Below are positions 26,239 to 36,300 of a stretch of 64,000 nt of DNA, piece after piece. The notes under the pieces were generated by a model. That model saw only the letters and a list, made by a program, of their open reading frames with translations. It was not told where the DNA came from and searched no databases. Source of the stretch: an uncultured bacterium (GTDB lineage Bacteria > Bacteroidota > Bacteroidia > Bacteroidales > Bacteroidaceae); assembly GCA_905215575.1 (NCBI GenBank), contig CAJMQV010000004.1, forward strand, positions 4,873 through 68,872. The letters are read 5' to 3'. Numbering within the stretch: position 1 is the first letter of the stretch; every line of letters begins with the position of its first letter. The position numbers and the translations under genes were made by a program.

Positions 26239-28809
26239 ATGAAACAGCTATATGCTCTCCTGATAGCCGGCCTCTGCACTTGTCAAACGGCACAGGCAAA
26301 GGATTATATCAAATATAAGGATGCTTCTGTTCAGATATCGGAACGCGTCGAAGATCTCATGGCGAGAATGACGCTTGATGAAAAAGTGGCCCAACTGATG
26401 CAGATGGGCAGCCACATGATTGTGCACGACGGAAAAGTGGATTTGGGCAAAATGAAAGCTATTTGCCAGAAAAACGGAATCGGCTTTTTTGAAGGAATCA
26501 CTCTCACCAGCGAAGAGGCCCACAGAATCATGAGCGAGGTGCAGCACTATATGATAGACAGCACGCGGTTGGGAATTCCGGTTTTTACCATTACCGAATC
26601 ACTGCACGGTTCCGTGAACGACGGTGCAACGATCTATCCGCAGGCCATAGCTTTGGGCAGTACTTTCAACCCGGAACTGGTTTATCAGATGACCGCCAAT
26701 ATCTCGGAAGAATTAAAAGTGCAGGGAATTACCCAGAGCCTGACACCCGTTGTCGATGTCTGCCGGGATTTACGTTGGGGCCGTGTGGAAGAATGTTTCG
26801 GCGAGGATCCTTTTCTGGTTCGCACTATGGGAGCCCATCAGGTGAAAGGATATATGGATCAGGGAATTTCACCCATGCTGAAACATTTTGGAGCCCACGG
26901 AAGTCCTTCCGGAGGCCTTAATCTTGCATCCGTACATTGCGGACAAAGGGATTTGCTTTCCATCTATCTCCAACCCTTTGAATATATTGTAAAGACCGTG
27001 AAGCCCTGGGCCGTCATGTCTTCTTATAACTCCTGGAACGGAGTGCCCAATTCTGCTTCTGAGTATCTGATGACAACCTTACTGAGAAACGAATGGGGGT
27101 TTCAGGGATACGTCTATTCTGACTGGGGCTCCATCGATATGCTGAATTATTTCCATAAAACTGCACGAAACAGAGCGGAAGCGGCCTATCAGGCGTTCCA
27201 TGCCGGACTGGACGTGGAAGCCGGAATCAACTGCTATCGGAACCTGAAGGGACTGGTGACCTCCGGTTTGTTGAATATGGAGGAGATTGATCGGGCGGTG
27301 CGTCGGGTGTTAACCGCCAAATTTGAAATGGGATTGTTTGAATACCGCTTTCCGACCGAAAAAGAATTCAAGAAGCATCTGCATACTCCCAAACAGGTGG
27401 CGCTGGCACGCAAACTGGCCGAAGAATCAATCGTCCTGTTACAGAACAACGAAAAACTTCTTCCTCTGGACATCAACAAACTGCACTCAGTGGCGCTGAT
27501 TGGTCCTAATGCCTATCAAGTGCAGTTTGGAGATTATACCTGGAGCAGAAGCAACAAAGACGGTGTTACCCTGTTGGAAGCCTTCCGGAAAAGAGCCGGA
27601 AATAAAATCCGGATAGAATATGCCAAAGGCTGTGACCTGCATACGGACACGACTTCCCATATACCACAGGCTGTAAACATGGCCAAAAATTGTGATTTAA
27701 GTATTGTCGTTGTTGGTTCGGCCAGCGCTTCACTCTCCAGAGACTATTCCAATGTGACCTGTGGAGAAGGATACGACCTGTCGGACATGACACTGACCGG
27801 AGCGCAGGAAGAGCTAATCAAGGCCATACATGCTACCGGAAAACCGGTTATTGTTGTCCTGCTGTCGGGCAAACCCTTCGCTATGCCATGGGTAAAAGAA
27901 AATATTCCAACCATTTTGGTACAGTGGTATCCTGGAGAGCAGGGAGGAAACGCCTTGTATGATGTTCTGTTCGGTGAAGTAAACCCTTCCGGAAAACTCA
28001 ACTACTCTTTCCCGAAAAGTACAGGAAACATACCTTGTTACTATAACCATCTGCCCACTGACAGAGGATTTTATCACCAGCCGGGTAAACCCAACCAACC
28101 GGGACGTGATTATGTGTTCGACACTCCTGAACCTCTTTGGGCTTTCGGTCATGGATTAAGCTATTCTGAATTCGAGTACTGCGACATGCAAACGGACAAA
28201 GAAGAATACGACATGGACGACACCATACATATTGAGGTCAAGCTCCGGAATCTAAGTGATATTCCCGGAAAGGAAGTCGTACAGGTTTACGTCCGGGACC
28301 TGATATCCAGTGTGGTGACTCCGATTCAGGAACTGAAAGCTTTTTCTAAAGTAAATATTTCCGGAAAAGAAACAAAGCAGGTAAATTTGTCCATACCGGT
28401 ACACGACTTGGGACTATATAATCAGGCCATGAAATATGTGGTAGAGCCGGGCGAGTTCGAAATACAGGTTGGCGGCGCATCCGACAAGATTGCTTTACAG
28501 AAAAAAATCGGTGTGACTCTTCATGAAGAAAAAAAGATCAATCTGAAAAAACAGGAAAACACAACCCGAAAAATCAAAAAAGAAAAAATAACGGTTTCGG
28601 GATATGTGCGCGACGTGCAAGCCAACCCGGTAGAAAATGTCCGTATCGAGAGTGAGGGACAAAGCGTATCGACCGATTCGGACGGATTCTATCAGATAAC
28701 AACCTACTCTACAGCCACTCTGCTCATAAAAGGGAAATATATAGAACCCAAGAAAATACCTGTTCAAGGCGAAGCAAACATCAATATTGAAATCGTAAGA
28801 AAGAAATAG
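26239..28809 (+). CDS. GH3 family glycoside hydrolase with C-terminal beta-sandwich
   Basis: A secreted family-3 beta-glycosidase of 856 residues (signal peptide ending near TAQAK). The nucleophile is D295 in YSDWGS; DLRWGRVEECFGEDPFL and the MLKHFGAHG block form the -1 subsite. The GH3 C-terminal domain (VALIGPNA..., VGSASASLSRDY) and a fibronectin-III-like domain (GKEVVQVYVRD) follow. After a short Lys/Glu-rich linker near 770-790 there is an extra carboxypeptidase-regulatory-like beta-sandwich (TVSGYVRDVQANPVENVRI), unusual at the C-terminus of a GH3. GH3 enzymes cleave beta-glucosides, beta-xylosides or beta-GlcNAc; the fold type with a C-terminal acid/base domain argues against the NagZ type. 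Exact specificity is unknown. Confidence 0.92.
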   Translation: MKQLYALLIAGLCTCQTAQAKDYIKYKDASVQISERVEDLMARMTLDEKVAQLMQMGSHMIVHDGKVDLGKMKAICQKNGIGFFEGITLTSEEAHRIMSEVQHYMIDSTRLGIPVFTITESLHGSVNDGATIYPQAIALGSTFNPELVYQMTANISEELKVQGITQSLTPVVDVCRDLRWGRVEECFGEDPFLVRTMGAHQVKGYMDQGISPMLKHFGAHGSPSGGLNLASVHCGQRDLLSIYLQPFEYIVKTVKPWAVMSSYNSWNGVPNSASEYLMTTLLRNEWGFQGYVYSDWGSIDMLNYFHKTARNRAEAAYQAFHAGLDVEAGINCYRNLKGLVTSGLLNMEEIDRAVRRVLTAKFEMGLFEYRFPTEKEFKKHLHTPKQVALARKLAEESIVLLQNNEKLLPLDINKLHSVALIGPNAYQVQFGDYTWSRSNKDGVTLLEAFRKRAGNKIRIEYAKGCDLHTDTTSHIPQAVNMAKNCDLSIVVVGSASASLSRDYSNVTCGEGYDLSDMTLTGAQEELIKAIHATGKPVIVVLLSGKPFAMPWVKENIPTILVQWYPGEQGGNALYDVLFGEVNPSGKLNYSFPKSTGNIPCYYNHLPTDRGFYHQPGKPNQPGRDYVFDTPEPLWAFGHGLSYSEFEYCDMQTDKEEYDMDDTIHIEVKLRNLSDIPGKEVVQVYVRDLISSVVTPIQELKAFSKVNISGKETKQVNLSIPVHDLGLYNQAMKYVVEPGEFEIQVGGASDKIALQKKIGVTLHEEKKINLKKQENTTRKIKKEKITVSGYVRDVQANPVENVRIESEGQSVSTDSDGFYQITTYSTATLLIKGKYIEPKKIPVQGEANINIEIVRKK

Positions 28810-28835
28810 AACTTACAGAATTAAACATATGGATC

Positions 28836-31025
28836 ATGAAAATACTAAAAATATCTTTACTATGTACCTCGCTGTGGGGAGTCAATGGAGCTTATTCTGA
28901 AAACATTCCGGCCTATAAAGACCGGCATCAGCCCATAGAAGTCCGCGTCCATGATTTGCTGAAACGAATGACTTTGGACGAAAAAATTGCGGAACTGAAC
29001 CTCATGGCTTATTATACACAAAGGGATTCCGACATCAGAAGTCTCATAAAGCAAGGTAAAGTAGGTGCTTTACTCAAGGCTAACGGAGCCGCATTGAACC
29101 GCTCCTTGCAGGAAATCGCCATAAAAAACAGTCGACTGAACATACCGCTGATATTCCATGAGGATGTCATTCACGGATACCGCACCCTCTCACCAATACC
29201 TTTGGCAGAATCCTGTAGCTGGGACACGGTTCTGGTACGGAAAAGTGCTGCAGCTGCTGCTTTGGAGGCAACAGCCTCCGGAATCCAGCTGACTTATGCC
29301 CCTATGGTCGATGTATCCAACGATCCGCGCTGGGGACGCATCATGGAAACTTCCGGAGAAGATGCTTTTCTGGGATCCGCCATGGCTACGGCTCGTGTTC
29401 GAGGATTTCAGGGAAGCGAACTGAACGACAAGCATACTCTGGCCGCCTGTGTCAAGCATTTTATCGGATATGCCGCTCTTTTGGCCGGACGGGATTATCT
29501 CAACACGGACTTCTCTTATCGGGATCTTAAAGAGCGCTATCTGCCGCCCTTCCAGGCTGCAGTAGATGCCGGAGTGTCTTCTGTAATGTGTTCCTATACT
29601 TCTTATGACGGAGAACCGGTCACAATGAATCATAAGATAAACACGGAACTGCTCCGGAATGAAATGCAGTTCAAAGGATTATACATGAGCGACTGGTCTA
29701 CCCTGACCCATGCAGTAGAAGAAGGAGCAGCCAAAAACGGACGCGAATCTTCACGACGGGGAATGCAAAGCGGCGTAGATATGGACATGGCTTCCGGCCA
29801 ATACTCAAAATGGCTCAAGGAACTTGTGCTTGCAGGAGAAGTTGATTCTTCACTGATTGACCAGGCCGCTGCAAGGGCGCTGACTCTAAAATTCAAGACC
29901 GGACTGTTTGACAATCCTTATCTTTATTTTGACACGAAAAAAGAAAAGGAAATCACTGGTTCGCCCGCCATCAGACAAACCATGCTGGATATGGCCCGCA
30001 AGAGTATGGTTCTGCTGAAAAACGAGTCGTCCGTACTGCCTCTTTCCGGAAAAGAAAAAATAGCTCTCACCGGACCGTTTGCCAATATTCAGACGGACCT
30101 GATGGGCTCATGGACCATGAAAGGCCGTGCCGAAGAGGTCATATCCGTATGGAACGGTTTCTGCAAAAAGCTTCCCAAACAGCAACTCATCCATGCCGGA
30201 TGCGCGTGGAACGGAGTAACACCGGAATATCTGGCTACATTGAAGGAACAGGTTAAAGAGGCTCAGGTGATCATTGCCTGTATCGGAGAATTCTCTTTCA
30301 ACATCGGCGAAGCGGTTACTACCGGCAAACTGCAAATACCGGAGGAACAAAAACAAATGCTTCAAGTCCTGAAAAGTACCGGAAAGCCCGTCATTGCCGT
30401 ACTGTTTAACGGTCGTCCTTTGGTCGTGGACGAGATTCTGAAATCCTGCGACGCTCTGCTGGAAGCCTGGTATCCGGGAACGATGGGTGGAGAGGCTGTT
30501 GCCTCTTTGCTACTCGGTGAGGAATCCCCGTCGGGCAAACTGACACAAACTTTTCCACGGCACGCCGGACAAGTGCCCATCGCCTATAATTTCAGAAGAA
30601 GCTTTGGCCGCATCGAACACAACGACCTGAAAAAAGGTCCTCAATTTCCTTTTGGCTTTGGACTGACTTACACAACATTTGCCTACGGGGAACCGACTAC
30701 CGACCGCAAGGAATATACTCCCGGCGACATGGTCCGAGTAAGTGTAACGGTGCAGAATACCGGAAAGAAAGCAGCCAGAGAAATCGTTCAACTATACATT
30801 CGCGACGAAGTTGCCACCATCGTTCCCCGAGAAAAGGAACTAAAGGGATTTGCCTCCGTCATGTTGCAGCCCGGAGAAAGCAAAGAGATCCGGTTCGAAC
30901 TTCCTTCTGAATACTTTATGATCTGGAACAACCGTATGGAAAAAGTCTTAGAACCCGGTTCATTTCAAATTCTGACTGGAGGTAACTCTGAGGACCTTCA
31001 ATCTACAAAAATCAAATTCAAATAA
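28836..31025 (+). CDS. GH3 family glycoside hydrolase
   Basis: A second secreted GH3 enzyme, 729 residues, 26 bp after the first. The nucleophile is D286 in MSDWSTL; DPRWGRIMETSGEDAFL and CVKHFIGYAA are family phrases, and the C-terminal domain and Fn3-like domain (AREIVQLYIRDEVA) are complete. It is of usual length with no extra domain. It is clearly different from the first GH3, so the two are not a recent duplication and probably act on different linkages. Beta-glucosidase-type or beta-galactosidase-type activity is possible; neither can be proved here. Confidence 0.92.
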   Translation: MKILKISLLCTSLWGVNGAYSENIPAYKDRHQPIEVRVHDLLKRMTLDEKIAELNLMAYYTQRDSDIRSLIKQGKVGALLKANGAALNRSLQEIAIKNSRLNIPLIFHEDVIHGYRTLSPIPLAESCSWDTVLVRKSAAAAALEATASGIQLTYAPMVDVSNDPRWGRIMETSGEDAFLGSAMATARVRGFQGSELNDKHTLAACVKHFIGYAALLAGRDYLNTDFSYRDLKERYLPPFQAAVDAGVSSVMCSYTSYDGEPVTMNHKINTELLRNEMQFKGLYMSDWSTLTHAVEEGAAKNGRESSRRGMQSGVDMDMASGQYSKWLKELVLAGEVDSSLIDQAAARALTLKFKTGLFDNPYLYFDTKKEKEITGSPAIRQTMLDMARKSMVLLKNESSVLPLSGKEKIALTGPFANIQTDLMGSWTMKGRAEEVISVWNGFCKKLPKQQLIHAGCAWNGVTPEYLATLKEQVKEAQVIIACIGEFSFNIGEAVTTGKLQIPEEQKQMLQVLKSTGKPVIAVLFNGRPLVVDEILKSCDALLEAWYPGTMGGEAVASLLLGEESPSGKLTQTFPRHAGQVPIAYNFRRSFGRIEHNDLKKGPQFPFGFGLTYTTFAYGEPTTDRKEYTPGDMVRVSVTVQNTGKKAAREIVQLYIRDEVATIVPREKELKGFASVMLQPGESKEIRFELPSEYFMIWNNRMEKVLEPGSFQILTGGNSEDLQSTKIKFK

Positions 31026-31050
31026 TAACTTGCTGAAAAACATTTAGAAT

Positions 31051-33594
31051 ATGAATCTCAACATCAACCACCCGATAAAAAGACAAATCGGCTGCTATGC
31101 CGGATTATTTATGCTGGCTTTTACCTGCAACAATATGCCCGCAGAGGCCAAAGACCAGATACGCCCTGTAAAAAAACTGATGGAAAGAGTTCTGAATACC
31201 TCAGGAAAAAAACTGCCGGTTTCCCTGAAACTGAAAAACGGCTGTCAGGACTCCACATACTATTCGTATCAGGTGAAAAACGGCAGACTTTACCTTGAAG
31301 GAAACGCTCCGGTGTCTTTATGTCGTGGCCTTTATGCTTTCCTCAAACAGGAAAAGTGCGGTGTCTATTCTTGGTCGGGCAACAATTTGCACTTTCCCGA
31401 AACCTTGAATCCACAAGTATCGCAAAAGGTTGTTTCTCCCTTTGCCAACCATTATTATTTCAATGTATGCACCTACGGATACTCCATGCCCTACTGGAAT
31501 TGGGAACGCTGGGAAAAGGAAATAGACTGGATGGCTTTACACGGTATCAACATGCCACTGGCCCTGGTGGGTTACGAAGCCATCATTGCCCGCGTCTGGA
31601 AAAAGATGGGGCTCACCGACGAGGAAATCAACGAGTATTTTGTCGGTCCGGCTCATTTGCCCTGGATGAGAATGGGTAATGTGAGCGGCATCGACGGTCC
31701 TCTTAACGAAGACTGGCACCAACAGCAAATAGAGTTGCAGCACAAAATCCTGAAGCGCATGCGTGAACTGGGTATGAAACCTATCTGTCCGGGATTTCCG
31801 GGATTCATTCCCAAGGCCTTCCAAAGACTTCATCCGGAACTGAAAATCATTGAAACACACTGGGGAGGAGCTTTCAACAACTGGATGGTATCTCCACAGG
31901 AAGCGCTGTTTCAGGAAATAGGAACCGCCTTTATTCAGGAATGGGAGAAGGAATTTGGAGAGTGCAGCTATTATCTGGTGGACAGCTTCAACGAAATGGA
32001 TATTCCATTCCCCGAGAAAGGAAATCCGGAACGCTATGCAATGGCGGCATCTTATGGAGAGAAAGTGTATGAATCCATCAAACGGGCCAATCCGGATGCC
32101 GTGTGGGTGATGCAGGGATGGATGTTCGGATATCAGAGATATATCTGGGATTATGAAACACTGGGTGCCCTGGTTTCCAAGGTGCCAGACCAGAAAATGC
32201 TTTTACTCGACCTGGCTGTGGACTATAACAAGCACTTCTGGCACTCGGAGGTGAACTGGGAATATTACAAAGGCTTCTACGATAAACAATGGGTCTACAG
32301 TGTTATCCCCAACATGGGAGGCAAGGTAGGCATGACCGGTGTGCTGGATTTTTATGCCAACGGACACCTCGAGGCTCTGAGTTCTCCGAACAAAGGCAAC
32401 CTGATTGCTCACGGCATGGCTCCCGAAGGCATAGAAAACAACGAAGTGATTTATGAGCTGATTACCGATGCCGGATGGAGCAAACAGCATATCGACGTGA
32501 AGCAGTGGCTGAAAAATTACTCGGAAAACCGCTATGGCAAGGCTCCGGCAACCTTGATGACCGCCTGGGACTATTTGCTAAAATCCTGCTATGGTACCTT
32601 TACCGACCATCCCCGTTTCAACTGGCAGTTCCGCCCGGGAAATGTAAAGAACGGCTCCATCTACATCAACGAAGATTATTTCAAAGGACTGGAATACTTT
32701 GCAAAAGCATCGGATGAACTGTCCGGCAGTCCTTTATACCAGAACGATCTGGAAGAAATGGCGGCGCATTACTTAGGAGGAAAAGCCGAGATTCTGACGA
32801 AAATGATTGATCAGGAATATCTGCTGGGCGACACACTGCAGGCACTGCAACTGCAAAAACGTTTTGAACACGTATTGACGAGCATGGACTCTCTGCTCAG
32901 TCAACATCCTACCCTTCGCTTGGACCGATGGGTGAACTTTGCCACTCAGGCTGCAAAAACCGACGAACAGAAAAAACAGTATGAAATGAATGCACGTCGT
33001 ATCGTCACCATCTGGGGACCGCCGGTTGACGATTATGCGGCACGTATCTGGAGCGGACTCATCAAGAACTACTATCTGAAAAGATGGCAGAACTATTATG
33101 CCTCCAGACAGTCGGGCCAACCGTTTGATATGGCGGCCTGGGAACGTAATTGGGTGGAAAACAATCAGGATGCCCAAACCAATATCGTTCCATTTGATGT
33201 CGTTGGCTTTGCCAAAGCCAGAATCAGTCAGACAAAAGATATTTCGGACAAAAACCTGAAGCTGAACCGCAAAAACATGGTGGGCATTTGGAACGTATCT
33301 CCAAAGAGTTCCAAAGAATTTACCTGGAACATTCCAGCCAAGAGTTTGGAACAGATGAAAGGCATTTCTATCGAAACAATCAAAGGAAACGGTTCGATCA
33401 AGGTATCCGGATTTACTTTGGAAGCCGACGGAAAAATCATAGTCTCATCGGACCTTGTCAAGAACATCAAAGCTGGAGAAACAGGTACTTATGAAATAAA
33501 ACTGGACAAAAATCTGAAAGCCAACAACAGCTGCATCCTGAAAATAAAGATAAGTGCCCCTGAAAATTGTGCCGGAATCGTCTTTTTGCCGTAA
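31051..33594 (+). CDS. GH89 alpha-N-acetylglucosaminidase (NAGLU family)
   Basis: An exported enzyme of family GH89, which removes terminal alpha-linked GlcNAc, as in heparan sulfate breakdown by human NAGLU or alpha-1,4-GlcNAc-capped gastric mucin by bacterial members. NAGLU N-terminal, TIM-barrel and C-terminal domains are all present. Catalytic glutamates are E315 in VDSFNEMD and E459 in GMAPEGIENNEV; CTYGYSMPYWNWERWEKEIDW is the barrel start. About 115 residues at the C-terminus (from about 735) form an extra beta-sandwich. The signal peptide region is hydrophobic (CYAGLFMLAF). It sits between a GH3 gene and the broken GH123-like gene with gaps of 25 and 6 bp. Confidence 0.95.
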   Translation: MNLNINHPIKRQIGCYAGLFMLAFTCNNMPAEAKDQIRPVKKLMERVLNTSGKKLPVSLKLKNGCQDSTYYSYQVKNGRLYLEGNAPVSLCRGLYAFLKQEKCGVYSWSGNNLHFPETLNPQVSQKVVSPFANHYYFNVCTYGYSMPYWNWERWEKEIDWMALHGINMPLALVGYEAIIARVWKKMGLTDEEINEYFVGPAHLPWMRMGNVSGIDGPLNEDWHQQQIELQHKILKRMRELGMKPICPGFPGFIPKAFQRLHPELKIIETHWGGAFNNWMVSPQEALFQEIGTAFIQEWEKEFGECSYYLVDSFNEMDIPFPEKGNPERYAMAASYGEKVYESIKRANPDAVWVMQGWMFGYQRYIWDYETLGALVSKVPDQKMLLLDLAVDYNKHFWHSEVNWEYYKGFYDKQWVYSVIPNMGGKVGMTGVLDFYANGHLEALSSPNKGNLIAHGMAPEGIENNEVIYELITDAGWSKQHIDVKQWLKNYSENRYGKAPATLMTAWDYLLKSCYGTFTDHPRFNWQFRPGNVKNGSIYINEDYFKGLEYFAKASDELSGSPLYQNDLEEMAAHYLGGKAEILTKMIDQEYLLGDTLQALQLQKRFEHVLTSMDSLLSQHPTLRLDRWVNFATQAAKTDEQKKQYEMNARRIVTIWGPPVDDYAARIWSGLIKNYYLKRWQNYYASRQSGQPFDMAAWERNWVENNQDAQTNIVPFDVVGFAKARISQTKDISDKNLKLNRKNMVGIWNVSPKSSKEFTWNIPAKSLEQMKGISIETIKGNGSIKVSGFTLEADGKIIVSSDLVKNIKAGETGTYEIKLDKNLKANNSCILKIKISAPENCAGIVFLP

Positions 33595-33600
33595 AGAAAC

Positions 33601-36265
33601 ATGAAAAATAAAATCTTATTATACTGCTGTATCTTGTGCCTGCAAGTTCAGGCACAAGATTATCAGGGCGTTGATGAGTTTGCCCTTACCGATACAAGAG
33701 TATCGGGCATCATTGATGATAAACTTCCTCCTATGGCCATTCCGGCTACGGAGAGAGAGAGCAAAATTTCTGGAAAGAAATACTTCAGAAAGTTTTTATA
33801 TATTCCCTGAGACAAGAAACTATCCTATTGAGCTTTTTCACACCATCCCCCAAAGATGGGCCAACAGTACAACTGCATCAAGAACCGAGCTGCAAGTTGA
33901 AGTAAATCCGGGCGAGTACTATATTTTCCAATTGGGAGTATATGCTCCACACACACCGGTCACCATCACCCGATACGAAGATAAGGGACTGACAGACCTG
34001 ACCTGCTACAATATGGAAGGCTATTCCAATCTGGGAACATTTTTTCAAAAAGAGATAAACATTGCCAAAGGAGACGTGCAACCCCTGTGGTTCGGTATAC
34101 CAATACCGGAAAACCAATCCAAGCCCATCAAAGGAAAAATATCGCTTATAACTTCTGAAGGGAAAAAGCAAACGGTAAAAATCATGCTGACTCCCAATCA
34201 GAAAAAGGCTGAGAACCAGGGATTGAATGATGATTGGCGCCTGTCCCGCCTCAAATGGTTGAATTCACGAATAGAACAGAACGAAGAAGTTACAGCCGGA
34301 TTCCAGCCTATAGCCTACAACAACCAGCATATTTCCATCACAGGACGTGATATTGAATTAGCCCCGTCAGGATTTCCAAAGGCTATTAACAGCTACTTCG
34401 ACTCCGGTAATATGAAACTGAAGCCCCAGAAGGAGCCGATTCTTTCTGAAGATATCTGTTTTGAAATAGAAACCGAAGAGGGGAAACTGATTGAATTACA
34501 GTATGGCAAACTGAAAATAACCCCAAAGACCCCGCGACGGATTCTTTGGGAAGCAACACACCAGTCTGAAATTCTGTCCATGCAGATTCTTGGAGAAGCC
34601 ACTTGCGAAGGCTTTATGGACTATCAGGTAAAGGTTACCCCTAAAAAGGATGTACGTATTAAAGATATCCGTCTCAAGGTTCCGATGACTGCGGAAAAAT
34701 CCCTGTTCATGATGGGAATGGGAAAAGAGGGAGGATACCGCCCCGCAAACTGGCAGTGGAAATGGGATGAAGAGAAAAGCCAGGATATGGTCTGGGTTGG
34801 CGGCATAAACGGTGGTCTTGCCTTAAAATTAAAGGATGAGCACTATAAGAAACAGTTGGTCAATATTTACTACCCGTACGGAAAGCTGAATCTGCCGAAA
34901 TCCTGGTGCAATGATTCTCAAGGAGGATGCCGCATACAGTCCCAGGAACACAATACTGTAATCCAGGCTTACTCCGGAAAAAGACAGCTCCGAAAAGGCG
35001 AAAGTCTGAACTTTAATTTTGAACTGCTCATCACTCCTTTCAAGACTCTGACTACTCAAGCGCTCTTCAAGGAAAGGTTTTATCAGAATTCCAACGAAGA
35101 CAAAGCGGACAATTATCTGAAGAATGCGGATCAGGTAGGTGCCAACATCATCACCATACATCATAAGAAGGATCTCAATCCTTTCATCAACTACCCCTAT
35201 CTGAGTGATAACGCTCCGCGATTGAAACAATATGTGGATACGGTGCATGCAGCCGGAAAACGGTTGTGCCTTTACTATACAACCCGGGAACTGACCGTAA
35301 ACACTCCGGAGATATGGGCATTCAGAAGTCTGGGGCCGGAAATCATCTTCCCGGGAGCCGGAAAGGATATCCGTACCGTAATCAATCCCGACGGGCCTCA
35401 TCCGTGGTTGAACCAGAGATTTCAGGAGAATTTCATCCCAGCCTGGAGATGCAGTATTCAGGAAGGCCGGTATGCCGGCAAGCAGGACTTGTCTGTCATT
35501 ACCACTCCTGAATCGCGATTGGATAATTTCTTCCTGGAAGGACTGGACTGGCTTTGCAAGAATACGGAAATAGACGGAATCTATCTCGACGGTACAGCAC
35601 TGGACCGAAACGCCTTACGAAGAGCCCGAAAAATTTTGGACAAGACCCGCCCGTCGGCTCTCATCGATGTGCATATCTGGAACAATTTCCGTGAGAAAGG
35701 ATGCTATGCTAACGGAATAAATCTTTATATGGACCTGCTTCCTTTTACCGACCATCTCTGGATTGGAGAAGGACGTTCGTATGACAGAATGCCGGACTAC
35801 TGGTTGGTTGAGATGTCGGGAATACCTTTCGGCGTTCCGTCGCAGATGCTTAATCAGGGAGGAAACCGCTGGAGAGGAATGGTATTCGGACTGACGAACC
35901 GTCCCGGATGGTATGGTCCCACTCCCAAGTATATATGGCAGTTCTGGGACGAACACCGCATCTCGGAAATGGAGATGTATGGTTTCTGGCACAAAGAAGT
36001 ACCAGTGCATACGGACAACAGCATGCTCTATGCCACAGCCTACTGCTCAAAAGATGAAGTCATCATTTCCGTTGCCAATTGGGACAATGAATCTCATGTA
36101 GGCAGATTATATGTGGACTGGGATAAGTTGGAACTCAATCCGAATGAGGTAACTTGCAAAATACCTTACATCAAGGAGTTTCAGGAAGAAAAAGACATTG
36201 ACCTGAATGCACCGCTGAAAGTAAAGGGAAAGGAAGGATATCTGATTGTCATCCGACGGAAATAA
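33601..36265 (+). pseudogene. GH123-like/DUF6067 glycoside hydrolase gene with a frameshift near the N-terminus
   Basis: The first frame (33601-33810) carries a start codon and signal peptide (MKNKILLYCCILCLQVQAQD) and then stops at TGA. The remaining protein continues in the next frame up to 36265 without a proper start of its own. The two frames meet between about 33745 and 33800. One lost GA unit in the run GAGAGAGAGAG (33751-33761), or one extra T in the TTTTT at 33793-33797, would explain it. The downstream part has an N-terminal beta-domain and a TIM-barrel (VGANIITIHHKKDLNPF, EIDGIYLDGTALDRN, GVPSQMLNQGGNRWRG) like GH123 or DUF6067 proteins; beta-N-acetylgalactosaminidase activity is a guess. 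It is embedded in an intact operon, so a recent mutation, phase variation or a sequencing error are all possible. Confidence 0.7.
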
Positions 36266-36300
36266 AAACAAATGTTCATTGCAATCCTCAATATGAGAAT

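Noticed and set aside
33745..33800. Programmed ribosomal frameshift
   Set aside because: No clear slippery heptamer with a downstream structure was seen, and glycosidases of this type are not known to use frameshifting; mutation, repeat slippage or a read error is simpler.
33671..33810. Separate start at 33671 for the GH123-like protein
   Set aside because: The frame from 33671 begins with a non-export sequence that overlaps a good signal peptide in the other frame; a frameshift in one gene explains both frames better than two genes.
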